Positions 25,646-40,600 of a stretch of 64,000 nucleotides of DNA are shown here, one piece after another. Numbering within the stretch: position 1 is the first letter of the stretch; each line of letters opens with the position of its first letter. Made by a program: the position numbers and the translations under genes. A model generated the notes under the pieces. It did not search any database, was not told the origin of the DNA, and worked only from the letters and a program-made list of their open reading frames with translations. This DNA is from Lingula anatina (Eukaryota; Brachiopoda; Lingulata; Lingulida; Lingulidae). Location: assembly GCF_001039355.2 (NCBI RefSeq), contig NW_019773847.1, positions 347,394 to 411,393 of the forward strand. The letters are read 5' to 3'.

Positions 25646-28600
25646 CTAGATATACTTGGTTTGATTCAAAAGTCTGTCAGCATAGGTGTCATCTGTTATG
25701 CGCTCCCAGTCTGTCTGCCCTACTATAAAGCCAAGTTCACGCCGTCTCAACTGGTGGCGTTTCTCCTCAATGTCTGCCCAGCGTACCTATGAAAGAAGTG
25801 CATATTTGGTATGGCCCTCTGGTATAGAGTACTAACATAACAGAAAGTAATGTACCCATAGAGTTAGGTACAGTTTTCTATTCACATCATTAGTCTCTAT
25901 AATATTACTGTCCTAAGTGAAAATTGGTAAATATATGTTTGATTTGGCTAATCCAGTCATATTTGTGCATTTTTCAACTGTCCCTTGCACCAACCCCACC
26001 TCCCATCCCAAAGAATATATGTTCTTACAACAGAGAAATGCAAAAAACGTATCATGATATCATCAATTGTCAGACTTTGGGTATACTTTATAACTGAGGT
26101 TGAAATTTTATACTCACTCTCTTCTGCCCTGGCTTTGAAGTTCTGGAGTCATAGTCATCTGGAAGTTGTAGGTAGTCTTCTAACCTTTGCGGAGATGGCT
26201 CACGCTTCCTCTTCCCCACACGAAGCCCATCCAGTTTGTCTAAAATAAGGAATGAAAAATGTCCTAGTACATCAGCTGGCCACATGAATAATGGGAGTAA
26301 AACTGATATTTACATTTGCCTACTCTTTTAACTTTTCTTTCTTATTATAAGTTTAACAAGTAAGGGAAATCTTGTTTTGTACATAATAACATGATAATTT
26401 TTTAAAAATATTAAGCAAGATCACATCTTAAGTATATAAATATTAACAGATGCAAATTATATACATGCATGAGATAACATCTATACAGATTCATGTGACA
26501 AAGGTTTTATTTTGCAATAAAATGTGGAGGCAAATATCCATAAAACATACATTAAGTATTTTAATAGTTTTGTAAAACAAATGTTTTAATCAACTGATCT
26601 TTACGTAGTGTAAGGGGATCGTTTATGCAATACAATTTTTATGCATGATGGAAGAGTAGTAACAATAAAATTGATAAAATTTTGAATTGAAATTTCATTG
26701 AAAATCAAAGTTGGGAACTTAGTTACAATGTCATCGTATTCAACTTTAAGTAATCTTTTAAATTCACAATGCTGAATACAATGACCGCAGACCACTTTTA
26801 TAAGTCGCTGGTAAAATATCGATAAAGTAACCACGACTGAGTTCCTTGAAATGGATACAAATGACGATCCTTCTTTAACTCCAGTAAAAATAGTGCTTTT
26901 AGTCCAGTTTAAGTTATCAGCGATGCCTTCTGTGATGGGCAATCAGCGACGCTTTCTGTGACGGGCAATAAAAAAAAGGCACGAATCCTGGACTGTACTC
27001 CTCCAAAACTATTTCGCATATTCTTTGAAATTGTCAAGAATCAGTTGCTACTTCTATTAGGGATAACAGAAATATATGAAAGGAAGATACTAATGGAATC
27101 TGGAATTCTCCATATATTGATCTTATAGGGAGAAATAAACAAAATCTTTATCATTCAAACCTCTTTTCATACTGCTTGGCATGAAGGTGTTTGCATTTTA
27201 AATAGACATCACTGCATATAATTAGAAACCTGGTATAACTAAGACACGTGTAAAAACATTTAAGGGCACAAATGACAAATGTGTATGAAATGAAGCATCT
27301 TGAAAGAATCAATGCTGTCTTCCTGTTCCATAAAAATCCATACTATGAACAGAAATCAGTTGTTCTTAGCAGATTTTTAAGAGCCTGAGGTTTGAAAACA
27401 TCAACAAATGCCTTATTTTAATTCTTCTCTTTTATTCAGCAAGGTGTGTGTTTCATTTCAAATTTAATGTAACAATACTTGTTTTACACTTGCTTAAGTG
27501 TTAGGTTGCACATTGCACAACAATAGATGGATAATATAAAATCAATTAAATTAATCTTTATTATAAGAAGAAATGAATATGTTCCATCTGAACTGCAGAT
27601 TGATCCTACCACAATTATCTCTTTTAGAGTGTCTTTGTTGGCTTCTTTCATCTACTTTTAATTTCAGTAGAAGCAAAATCTATGCAGGTTTAATTTTTGA
27701 ATTCACCAAATAAATACAATGTCTTTACTGCATGGTTCGAATTTTCACTGCACAGCATGAACTATTCCATCTTCCCAATGTGCCAGCACAAAAAGGCCGT
27801 TTTATTACTAAAAACTTATCATCGGGTAAATCATTAAATGATGAAAAAAAATTCAGCTGAACTGCAGGCGAACAGAACTCTTCCATTTCCGTTTGCGTGG
27901 CCTCGCGTCATAAAAACAACCGCAAGTTCCTCAGATATACGCCAATTAAGTTGTGACAGGGTAGGGTTTCATAAGCACAATAACAGGAGTCTGCACTTCA
28001 TTCATCTACCATCAATTATCTCAATTGACAGATGGATAAGATAATCCCAATCAAATCTATTTCAGAAAGACTAGAAAAGGGGAAGGGGGGATGGAGGCAT
28101 AATACTTTATGTTCAATCTTTTGGTCACATTTGGCCAGGTGAACGAAATATCAACTTTAATGTGTACAGATCAACACTGTATATGTATAATAGAAATTCA
28201 AATGCATGTTACTTCAGAAAATATGTGAATAAGAGTTCATTCAGAACAGCACATGGCACAGTAATATGTTATAACACATTGGGTCTTTCCTCATCTCCCC
28301 TGCAGAGGGGAATATCAGGCTATGTGTTTCTTAATAATTAGTGCAGGGTTCAAAATACTATTTTTTCAATTTATCATATTTTTTGAAACATTCTAGTGAT
28401 ACATGATAAAATATATCCATGGATAAAAAACCATATCAGTGAACTCTTAGCTCAAAACTAATAGTCTGTATGACTTACCTAGTCTTTCCTCAGATGTATC
28501 TAATTCCCACTTGCTCTTCATGTATACCTAATGTAGTGATATATCTTGAAAGGTTAGATACTGTAAAATTCTTCCAGTTATACAAATTCCCTGAAATTCT

Positions 28601-31600
28601 TGGTAAAAATTTAAGGTAGACAGAATTCACACATAAACCATGGAATTGAAAAGAACCTGGAAAAAAAGCCTAAACAATCAAATTATACAAATAATCATTT
28701 GACAGAAATGACTCCAGCCTTGGACTCAAAATCCTTATGCTATCTTCTCTGCTGTAATATGGAGAAGCCTGCCTTATGCGTGTCCCTGAAAATGTTAATC
28801 AGTTAGAAATGCTACACACATGTAACACATCTTGTATGATAAATTAAAAGTGTGCTTCCATTGTCCTGATCAATGGCATTTCATAGTTATTTGAGCTATT
28901 ACAGCCATATCATACAATTACAAGGGCCTTGTTTCACAAAAGAAGCTGAAAATTGGTCTCAACTTTTAGACAAAAAATGTAGTCTACTTGGATTCAAAAC
29001 TAATTAATAGTATGAAATGTTGTGTCCGCCTTATAGCAAGAAAGACAAAATTTTACTTAAGTGAATTTTTAAAGAATTAACTCAAACTGAAGTAGACCAA
29101 ATTATTGGTATTAAAGTTTCAATCAATTTGGGGGCTAAGTTTTTTGTGAAACCTGCTCCGGGATACAGATAAAGCACTTAAACAGAGACTCATTGTGTTT
29201 GGCCTGTTCGTTCTCTCAGCATTAATGAGGGACACCTTTTTCAGACCCAAACTGTCTGTGTCTTAAAAGAAGTGCTTCTACACTAATACAGTGCGCTACA
29301 ATGTGATCACCATTTCATTATGTTTGTATTCAGGAAATCTTAATACACTATGTTTCCATAGATCTATAACACAGCTTTGATGTGATAGAGAAAATGTTAC
29401 AGTATCTAAAGAGTGTTGACGCACTATTTAGAAAACAAGCACTCATATTCACAGTGTGGACTTGAAAATCACATGGCAATAAAGGTAATCTCAACATACA
29501 CATATTTACACATATATATCTGGTGGTTCAGAAAAAAAAAATTAAATACACCAAAAATTGAATCTACCTCAAAAAAGTATTCACCACATTTAAACGAAAT
29601 TTTCTTTTACACAACTGCATGATATTTCTTCTGGAACATAGAAGTGTTGACTAGTAGCTTTAAAAACAGTCAACTGGCACTTAATACAGGAATGGTATTC
29701 CAAATATTGAATTCCAGACATTATTAAGCATTTTTTTGTCTTCTTCCTGACTGCTGAAGTTGATAATTTTTTTACATTTTGTCAGGATATGACAACATCC
29801 TATTATTAAGGGTACAAGAAAATAGCTGTTCAGCTTTTTCGTGTGCCAAAGGAAATACTACAATGCAAAGAAACAAAATTCAAAATTTAACATATTTCTT
29901 AGTTTCTTAAATCAATTTTTTAAAAATATTCTCCCGATTTATACTACTTAAGGGATTTCCACTGCAAAACCTTAATTTATGATTTTTTGACATTTTTTTC
30001 TATCATAGAAACCTTCAGTAAAATGTCACTGAAGATTTCCTCTATCCCTGACATTTTCAGTTCAGTATCATTAATGTTGTATTTGGGCCAAATATTTAGA
30101 TTTACAAGTAAGATAAGCCTACTCTTGCAGGTTCAAACAGGTTCAAAATTCATATAGAAAGTCAAACAATTATCTCACACATGCTATATCACACTGAATC
30201 TTCAACAATTCTCTGACAATAAATAAATAAATGAATAAACTTTAAATAAAGAGCTTGATAATGCCCAAATCTTTATATACACTGCGACAGTCATCACACT
30301 TTTTTGTAAAAGTGCAAACTTGTACATATCAAACTCAAAACTTTAACATAAGCGAAGAACGAATGGGGTATAATATGTGACAGGGCTTGCTTTGTCATTG
30401 GCATAATAATATTAAACAATTTATCCAGCAGCAACCAGTATCAAATACTGTATTTGTAAAAAGAAGACCCATTGTTATTGTTGCCATTCATAATAAGTGA
30501 TGATCAAACCAATGTAATGTATGAGAGAGGAGAAACCAATATCATCTGTTGTTTTGGGTACTGTTTGGGGCTTTCAGTCTAGGAAAACATGGCCTCCTCT
30601 AAGAAAAGACCTTTATGTGGTTTAAAAAAGATCAATTTTACTCTACCTGAATACCTGCATTCCTGGACTCTTCATAATTCTTGAAGATAGTTAAATTTCT
30701 ACTTACCATCATTTCCGTTCTCTGCCATTTCCTCACAAGCTCAGTTACCTGTCTCTTACCTGATTTGCCAATATAGATATGGTGAAAAACCTAGCATACT
30801 TACCAACAGCGAGTATGATTGTTATACTTACATTTCTATCTCACATTCTTCTAAGCTCCCAGTCCCTTACCCAATTTACATGTTCAATAAAACCTGCATA
30901 CTCACCACACCATCAGTGAAAAAAATTCTTATCCCCCTACCCTGATCTAAGCAAAAATACAAGCACTTGGGCACAGTTTAGTGCTACTTATATTAAATCT
31001 ATACCCCCCATTCAAAAAAAAAAAAAAAAAAAAAAAAACTTTAAAATAATAATAACATCATCCCATATATTTCTAAGAAAAATAGGGTACGCTTTCTGAA
31101 TTATGTTGTAGGATTGCCAGATCTTTAAGGATTGGGGAAACATTCTGTGAAGGATTCCTTCTGTTGGGGGAACAGTTTGGGGAATATATTTCTGACCTAG
31201 TGCATATAAGGGCAGCTCTTTTGTGGCTATTTTCAATAAACTTCTGTGAGCTACTGTATGTTTAAACTATTTTAGGAATAATTCCAATATAATTATGTGA
31301 CCCTCTATCTCTAGGGCTAGTTCCAATATTCTTTGTGAGCCATGGCATACACAAACTTCTCTACCTCATGGAAAGACAGGCTGGGAATACATGGCTACCC
31401 TGCCTGAGAGAGATAATGTTGCAGTATTTGGCAAAAGGCATACCCCTGAAACTTCCTCTTCCTCCTCTTCTTCCTCCTTCTTTTGTGATGCAACATCAGA
31501 TCTGGTTGTTTCTTCACTAAAATCTTCCATTTCGACCTGAACGAAATTTCAGTAATTTCAACAGTTTGTGTTTTATGCTCAAATAATGATATCTTTGCTG

Positions 31601-34558
31601 CAGTCAAAACATGTCTATTTGAAAAAACATTTGAGAAATTACTTTTCTTCTGTAATTAGCGAGGCAAAAATTACTTTAACAGATAGAATGAAATATTTTC
31701 CACCTCACCTCTTGAATGGATCCTTCTTGAAGCAGTGGTCTGACATCGAGCCTGAGAAAGTGAGAAGGTGTCTTTTCCCATCTGTCCAGAAGCTTAAACA
31801 TACAAAAATACACTTATCAAAAGCTTTACCTAAACCTGAAGGAGATTACAATGCTATCCTGCTGTCCATAGAAAAAAGGATAACATTTGTTAAATTCCAT
31901 GTATAAGTTTTGAATTATTTGGGCATTTTCACTTAATCAATATCTTGGTCTTCAGAATTTGACTGTTATATGAATTTGACTGTTATATGTTAAAATTAAA
32001 AGAAAAGAAGATGTTTTAAGTTAAAAAAGGGTAAAATAACTTCTGGCACCAAAAGCACTTGGTATTAATTTTATGTATAACTTAGTAGTGATTTAGTAGT
32101 GAGAAAAATCCTGTAAAACCTTTTGTATCTCTTTTTGTGTTCTGTTGTATGTGTTCCGCTTGGCACATGTTGCAACATCACCTTCTATTCTAGCTATATA
32201 CACCTGAAAAACAAAATAAAAAGGTTATTTTTTAAAGTAAGAATCAAACATACGTTTCTTAAAAAAAAAAAACATAACAGTATCAACAATCAATGTGTTA
32301 TTTTTTTCTGTACCATATTTTCTGTGATTAGAATGAAAAAGGAATGAAAAAATATCTTACCTGAAACCCTTTTGACTTGGCATAACTCCAAAATTCTTCA
32401 AAATATCGGATTCTATCATTTACAGCATCAACAATAATGAATGGGAAAAATCCATCATCTATGGTCTTCTTGAAACTCTTTAACAAACTCTGCCTGTAGC
32501 TTTCCTCCAATTCTGGCTCATATTCATACTCCATCACCTAAGATATAGAGATGAAGCCATGGCAAATATAATTAAAAAAATATCAGACTTAAACAAAATA
32601 TCAATTATGAAGGAGGCAAAGATTAAAGGCAAGGTAGGAACCACTCAATAGTAGAGCAATCAATATGTGAACCATAAAAATATCTGAATAACAAAGCATC
32701 TTTAATTTTCTGGAAAAAAAAACCTCTTACCTTTACTTTGACTCTCTTGCCTGTTTCTGGATCCTTCTCTGTCTTCTCAACTTCCACCATGAAATAGTCA
32801 TCCAGGTTCAGTAGTCTTGGAGCATGGCCTCCATGGGCAGTTTCTTTGTCCTATGTAAAAACATACCAATCTGTCATATTCAGTGGAGTTAAAAAATTAT
32901 ACATCTTTTGGCTCAACTGGTTTTAGACTCTCTAAAAATATCTATATTTTCAGAACCAACTTTGCATTCAGATCAATATCCTTTAAAAATGAAAAGCAAT
33001 ACCTACTAACCACAGGATACCCAGCTAAATAGTACAAAATGAATAAAACTGAATACTTCTATTATACACACACACACAGCAAACAAAGCACTCAAAGAGC
33101 CCAAGCGTTTGAGACTTAATAAACTGTGACCTAGATTGACAAAGGACAATCACAGCCACAAACCTTTTGACTGAGAACATTAACAATTCATGCACTGGAA
33201 GATGGTAAAATCTTTACCCTGATCAATTTGCTGATATAGGTCTTCCCAGACCCTGGCAGACCTCGCAGGATAATAACAATATTAGCAGGTCTGGTCTTTC
33301 TGCCGGGGTTATACAGTATATCGATGATGTTCACTGTCTCTGGCTTTGGTTCATCTCTTACGCTATGGGGTACAGGTGAAGAATGGTGACCATAAGAAGT
33401 ACTTCTTTCGCCTGGAGCAGGATAGGGATCCCTTGGTGGTCTCAAGCTTGCTGCATGCCTGTCCAAATATATACTTTTCATTAAATGTTATCATAATATA
33501 ATTCATATATGCATCATTCAGCAATTCACAGGATAGAAGAGTAATTGTAGGCAAATACAACACTGAACAAGTGATAATGTACATTTCTGGGTTTCTACCT
33601 GTACAAAGTATTTACACTATTTTTGCATGATGTTAATCTCTTTCACAAAATTGGAAAGAGAAACTTCATTTCATTAAGAAATTCTAAAAAAAAGATTATG
33701 TAATCTGTCATCACTACATTGTTCACAGAGAAGTGGTAGAACAAAAGTAATAAAAATATTACCCGATTGCATATATGCAGACAGATAGCCAAGTCAGATC
33801 TTACCTGTCTCTTGTGTACCTATCCCGATCTCTACTTCTATCAATATCTCTGCCTCTGTCAATATCTCTGATTCTCTCTCTCTCCCTACTCCTATCCCTC
33901 TCCCTGCTCCTTTCTCTTCCTCTGTCTCTCTCTCTGTCCCTATCTCGTAGTCTGTCCCAGTCTCTTTCTCGACTTCTACTTCTCTCCCTGGGCCTGCCCC
34001 GGTCAATATCTCTGGACAACCGATCATCTAATGGCCTATTATAGTAAGGGTCATCTACAAAGAACAAAAAATAGGCATTTTTTCATAATCTTTATTTCTA
34101 TTGCACAGAGTCCTTTATAAATTAGAGAACAATAAATAATTTTCAAGTTTTTTTTTTCATATAGACTTTGCAAAACTAAAATTTAATATAATCTGTAAAA
34201 TATTATAGCAATATATAGAGTAGAATCATGTTCAAAATTATCAACCTAATTTATTTTTGTATCTTATCTCAGTAGACTAGTCCATACCTCTCTCTCTTAT
34301 AAGCTCCTTGGAAAAATAATCATCCACAGCAGTGCTGCTTCCACTACCACTCCCATGGCCATAGTCTATTATTTCCTTTTCTGTAGAAATACGAAAGAAT
34401 AGTAAATAAGCCCAAAGGTTATAATACAATAATGCCAATTGGCAAGGAAATTGCAAAATAAGTGAATTAAAATTAATTATATGTCAAAAATCAACAACTT
34501 TATATATTGATTCACACTATTTTACATGATATTTCTATAATACTTCCATTACAAAAAA

Positions 34559-34631
<73 letters not shown>

Positions 34632-37600
34632 NTGAAGTGAATTTTTAAAGAATTAACTCAAACTGAAGTAGACCAAATCATTGGTATTAAAGTTTCAATC
34701 AATTTGGGGGCTAAGTTTTTTGTGAAACCTGCTCCAGGATACAGATAAAGCACTTAAACAGAGACTCACTGTGTTTGGCCTGTTCGTTCTCTCAGCATTA
34801 ATGAGGGACACCTTTTTCAGACCCAAACTGTCAGTGTCTTAAAAGAAGTGCTTCTACACTAATACAGTGCGCTTCAATGTGATCACCATTTCATTATGTT
34901 TGTATTCAGGAAATCTTAATACACTATGTTTCCATAGATCTATAACACAGCTTTGATGTGATAGAGAAAATGTTACAGTATCTAAAGAGTGTTGACGCAC
35001 TCTTTAGAAAACAAGCACTCATATTCACAGTGTGGACTTGAAAATCACATGGCAATAAAGGTAATCTCAACATACACATATTTACACATATATATCTGGT
35101 GGTTCAGAAAAAAAAAAATTAAATACACCAAAAATTGAAACTATCTCAAAAAAGTATTCACCACATTTAAACGAAATTTTTTTTTACACAACTGCATGAT
35201 ATTTCTTCTGGAACATAGAAGTGTTGACTAGTAGCTTTAAAAACAGTCACCTGGCACTTAATACAGGAATGGTATTCCAAATATTCAATTCCAGACATTA
35301 TTAAGCATTTTTTTGTCTTCTTCCTGACTGCTAAAGTTGATAATTTTTTTACATTTTGTCAGGATATGACAACATCCTATTATTAAGGGTACAAGAAAAT
35401 AGCTGTTCAGCTTTTTCGTGTGCCAAAGGAAATACTACAATGCAAAGAAACAAAATTCAAAATTTAACATATTTCTTAGTTTCTTAAATCAATTTTTAAA
35501 AAATATTCTCCCAATTTATACTACTTAAGGGATTTCCACTGCAATACCTTAATTTATGATTTTTTGACATTTTTTTCTATCATAGAAACCTTCAGTAAAA
35601 TGTCACTGAAGATTTCCTCTATCCCTGACATTTTTAGTTCAGTATCATTAATGTTGTATTTGGGCCAAAGATTTAGATTTACAAGTTAGATAAGCCTGCT
35701 CTTACAGGTTCAAACAGGTTCAAAACTCCTGTAGAAGATTTAGATTTACAAGTAAGATAAGCCTACTCTTGCAGGTTCAAACAGGTTCAAAACTCATATA
35801 GAAAGTCAAACAATTATCTCACACATGCTACATCACACTGAATCTTCAACAATTCTCTGACAATAAATAAATAAATAAATAAACTTTGAATAAAGAGCTT
35901 GATAATGCCCAAATCTTTATATACACTGCGACAGTCATCGCACTTTTTATGTTAAAGTGCAAACTTGTACATATCAAACTCAAAACTTTAACATAAGAGA
36001 AGAGCGAATGGGGTATAATATGTGACAGGGCTTGCTTTGTCATTGGCATAATAATATTAAACAATTTATCCAGCAGCAACCAGTATCAAATACTGTATTT
36101 GTAAAAAGAAGACCCATTGTTATTGTTGCCATTCATAATAAGTGATGATCAAACCAATGTAATGTATGAGAGAGGAGAAACCAATATCATCTGTTGTTTT
36201 GGGTACTGTTTGGGGCTTTCAGTCTAGGGAAACATGGCCTCCTCTAAGAAAAAGACCTTTATGTGGTTTAAAAAAGATCAATTTTACTCTACCTGAATAC
36301 CTGCATTCCTGGACTCTTCATAATTCTTGAAGATAGTTAAACTTCTACTTACCATCATTTCCGTTCTCTGCCATTTCCTCACAAGCTCAGTTACCTGTCT
36401 CTTACCTGATTTGCAAATATAGATATGGTGAAAAACCTAGCATACTTACCAACAGTGAGTACGATTGTTATACTTACATTTCTATCTCACATTCTTCTAA
36501 GCTCCCAGTCCCTTACCCAATTTACATATTCAATAAAACCTGTATACTCACCACACCATCAGTGAAAAAAATTCTTATCCCCCTACCCTGATCTAAGCAA
36601 AAATACAAGCACTTGGGACCAGTTTAGTGCTACTTATATTAAATCTATACCCCCCATTAAAAAAAAAATAAATAAAAAATAAATCAAAAAAAAAAAAATG
36701 AAAAAAAAANAAAAAAAAAAAAAATAATAATAATAATAACATCATCCCATATATTTCTAAGAAAAATAGGGTACGCTTTCTGAATTATGTTGTAGGATTG
36801 CCAGATCTTTAAGGATTGGGGAAACATTCTGTGAAGGACTCCTTCTGTTGGGGGAACAGTTTGGGGAATATATTTCTGACCTAGTGCATATAAGGACAGC
36901 TCTTTTGTGGCTATTTTCAATAAACTTCTGTGAGCTACTGTATGTTTAAACTATTTTAGGAATAATTCCAATATAATTATGTGACCCTGTATACATAAAA
37001 CTATCTCTAGGGCTAGTTCCAATATTCTTTGTGAGCCATGGCATACACAAACTTCTCTGCCTCATGGAAAGACAGGCTGGAAATACATGGTCACCCTGCC
37101 TGTGAGAGATAATGTTGCAGTATTTGGCAAAAGGCATACCCCTGAAACTTCCTCTTCCTCCTCTTCTTCATCCTTCTTTTGTGATGCAACATCAGATCTG
37201 GTTGTTTCTTCACTAAAATCTTCCATTTCGACCTGAATGAAATTTCAGTAATTTCAACAGTTTGTGTTTTATGCTCAAATAATGATATCTTTGCTGCAGT
37301 CAAAACATGTCTATTTGAAAAAACATTTGAGAAATTACTTTTCTTCTGTAATTAGTGAGGCAAAAATTACTTAATCAGATAGAATGAAATATTTTCCACC
37401 TCACCTCTTGAATGGATCCTTCTTGAAGCAGTGGCCTGACATCAAGCCTGAGAAAGTGAGAAGGTGTCTTTTCCCATCTGTCCAGAAGCTTAAACATACA
37501 AAAATACACTTATCAAAAGCTTTACCTAAACCTGAAGAAGATTACAATGCTATCCTGCTGTCCATAGAAAAAGGGATAACATTTGTTAAATTCCATGTAT

Positions 37601-40600
37601 AAGTTTTGAATTATTTGGGCATTTTCACTTAATCAATATCTTGGACTTCAGAATTTGACTGTTATATGTTAAAATTAAAAGAAAAGAAGATGTTTTAAGT
37701 TAAAAAAAGGGTAAAATAACTTCTGGGACCAAAAGCACTTGGTATTCATTTTATGTATAACTTAGTAGTGATTTAGTAGTGCTAAAAACCCTGCAAACCT
37801 TTTGTATCTCTTTTTGTGTTCTGTTGTATGTGTTCCGCTTGGCACATGTTGCAACATCACCTTCTATTCTAGCTATATACACCTGAAAAACAAAATAAAA
37901 AGGTTATTTTTTAAAGTAAGAATCAAACAAACGTTTCTTTAAAAAAAACATAACAGTATCAACAATAAATGTGTTATTTTTTTCTGTAACATATTTTCTG
38001 TGATTAGAATGAAAAAGGAATGAAAAAAATATCTTACCTGAAACCCTTTTGACTTGGCATAACTCCAAAATTCTTCAAAATATCGTATTCTATCATTTAC
38101 AGCATCAACAATAATGAATGGGAAAAATCCATCATCTATGGTCTTCTTGAAACTCTTTAACAAACTCTGCCTGTAGCTTTCCTCCAATTCTGGCTCATAT
38201 TCATACTCCATCACCTAAGATATAGAGATGAAGCCATGGCAAATATAATAAAAAAAATATCAGACTTAAACAAAATATCAATTATGAAGGAGGCAAAGAT
38301 TAAAGGCAAGGTAGGGACCACTCAATAGTAGAGCAATCAATATGTGAACCATAAAAATATCTGAATAACAAAGTATCTTTAATTTTCTGGAAAAAAAACC
38401 CTCTTACCTTTACCTTGACTCTCTTGCCTGTTTCTGGATCCTTCTCTGTCTTCTCAACTTCCACCATGAAATAGTCATCCAGGTTCAGTAGTCTTGGAGC
38501 ATGGCCTCCATGGGCAGTTTCTTTGTCCTATGTAAAAACATACCAATCTGTCATATTCAGTGGAGTTAAAAAATTATACATCTTTTGGCTCAACTGGTTT
38601 TATACTCTCAAAAAATATCTATATTTTCAGAACCAACTTTGCATTCAGATCAATATCCTTTAAAAATGAAAAGCAATACCTACTAACCACAGGATACCCA
38701 GCTAAATAGTACAAATGAATAAAACTGAATACTTCTATTATACACACACAGCAAACAAAGCACTCAAAGAGCCCAAGCGTTTGAGACTTAATAAACTGTG
38801 ACCTAGATTGACAAAGGACAATCACAGCCACAAACTTTTTGACTGAGAACATTAACAATTCATGCACTGGAAGATGGTAAAATCTTTACCCTGATCAATT
38901 TGCTGATATAGGTCTTCCCAGACCCTGGCAGACCTCGCAGGATAATAACAATATTAGCAGGTCTGGTCTTTCTGCCGGGGTTATACAGTATATCGATGAT
39001 GTTCACTGTCTCTGGCTTTGGTTCATCTCTTACGCTATGGGGTACAGGTGAAGAATGGTGACCATAAGAAGTACTTCTTTCGCCTGGAGCAGGATAGGGA
39101 TCCCTTGGTGGTCTCAAGCTTGCTGCATGCCTGTCCAAATATATACTTTTCATTAAATGTTATCATAATATAATTAATATATGCATCATTCAGCAATTCA
39201 CAGGATAGAAGAGTAATTGTAGGCAAATACAACACTGAACAAGTGATAATGTACATTTCTGGGTTTCTACCTGTACAAAGTATTTACACTATTTTTGCAT
39301 GATGTTAATCTCTTTCACAAAATTGGAAAGAGAAACTTCATTTCATAAAGAAATTCTAAAAAAAAGATTATGTAATCTGTCATCACTACATTGTTCACAG
39401 AGAAGTGGTAGAACAAAAGTAATAAAAATATTATCCGATTGCATATATGCAGACAGATAGCCAAGTCAGATCTTACCTGTCTCTTGTGTACCTATCCCGA
39501 TCTCTACTTCTATCAATATCTCTGCCTCTGTCAATATCTCTGATTCTCTCTCTCTCCCTACTCCTATCCCTCTCCCTGCTCCTTTCTCTTCCTCTGTCTC
39601 TCTCTCTGTCCCTATCTCGTAGTCTGTCCCAGTCTCTTTCTCGACTTCTACTTCTCTCCCTGGGCCTGCCCCGGTCAATATCTCTGGACAACCGATCATC
39701 TAATGGCCTATTATAGTAAGGGTCATCTACAAAGAACAAAAAATAGGCATTTTTTCATAATCTTTATTTCTATTGCACAGAGTCCTTTATAAATTAGAGA
39801 ACAATAAATAATTTTCAAGTTTTTTTTTTCATATAGACTTTCCAAAACTAAAATTTAATATAATCTGTAAAATATTATAGCAATATATAGAGCAGAATCA
39901 TGTTCAAAATTATCAACCTAATTTATTTTTGTATCTTATCTCACTAGACTAGTCCATACCTCTCTCTCTTATAAGCTCCTTGGAAAAATAATCATCCACA
40001 GCAGTGCTGCTTCCACTACCACTCCCATGGCCATAGTCTATTATTTCCTTTTCTGTAGAAATACGAAAGAATAGTAAATAAGCCCAAAGGTTATAATACA
40101 ATAATGCCAATTGGCAAGGAAATTGCAAAATAAGTGAATTAAAATTAATTATATGGCAAAAATCAACAACTTTATATATTGATTCACACTATTTTACATG
40201 ATATTTCTATAATACTTCCATTACAAAAAAAAATTTATATATATATAATACTTCTATTACAAAAAAAAAAAAAGGACTCTTGCAAACACTGTGGTAAATA
40301 TAACTTACATTATGGATTATATAATCAATCTCTTACCTTTTTCTTTCATTACAGAGCCTTGATGCCCATAGTCAATAACTTCTGGAGCAGACCTGGGTGC
40401 CAGAGGAGGCAGAGGAGGGGGTGCTGGGAGATAACCATAACCTGATGGTGTAAAGGATAAAAAACATTATATCAGGTTGTGCAAAAAAATAATAGACTGA
40501 CATAGACATCTGGTTATCAAAAAATAGAAACCAAAGCCCTAGAGTAAACACAGTTACATAGTCATGTCTGTTCTTGTCATTTTACACAATCAAGAAGGAC

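Larger units (their letters stand above)
29059..34631. repeat. Direct duplication unit A (~5.6 kb)
   Basis: Matches 34633-40248 at high identity over its length, with roughly one to two mismatches per 100 bases in the intron stretch I compared, plus small indels. It ends in an AT microsatellite that runs into the single N at 34632. Confidence 0.9.
34633..40248. repeat. Direct duplication unit B (~5.6 kb)
   Basis: Begins right after the N, at a point matching the middle of a small inverted-repeat element in copy A (29059), and ends at the short TA run (40236-40248) matching the AT tract that ends copy A. It carries a private 67-base tandem repeat and an extra N at 36710 within poly-A. Confidence 0.9.

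Noticed and set aside
26601-26942. 113-codon open frame on the minus strand
   Set aside because: Lies in a YLPM1 intron, has no recognisable domain or splice context, and abuts a small degenerate tandem repeat. Most likely chance.
31568-31906. 112-codon plus-strand frame
   Set aside because: Antisense to YLPM1 exon 17 and its introns, with no independent support.
33775-34044. Long Leu/Ser-rich open frame on the plus strand (also at 39447-39716)
   Set aside because: Antisense shadow of the RE/RD/RS repeat exon of YLPM1; the repeat code keeps both strands open.
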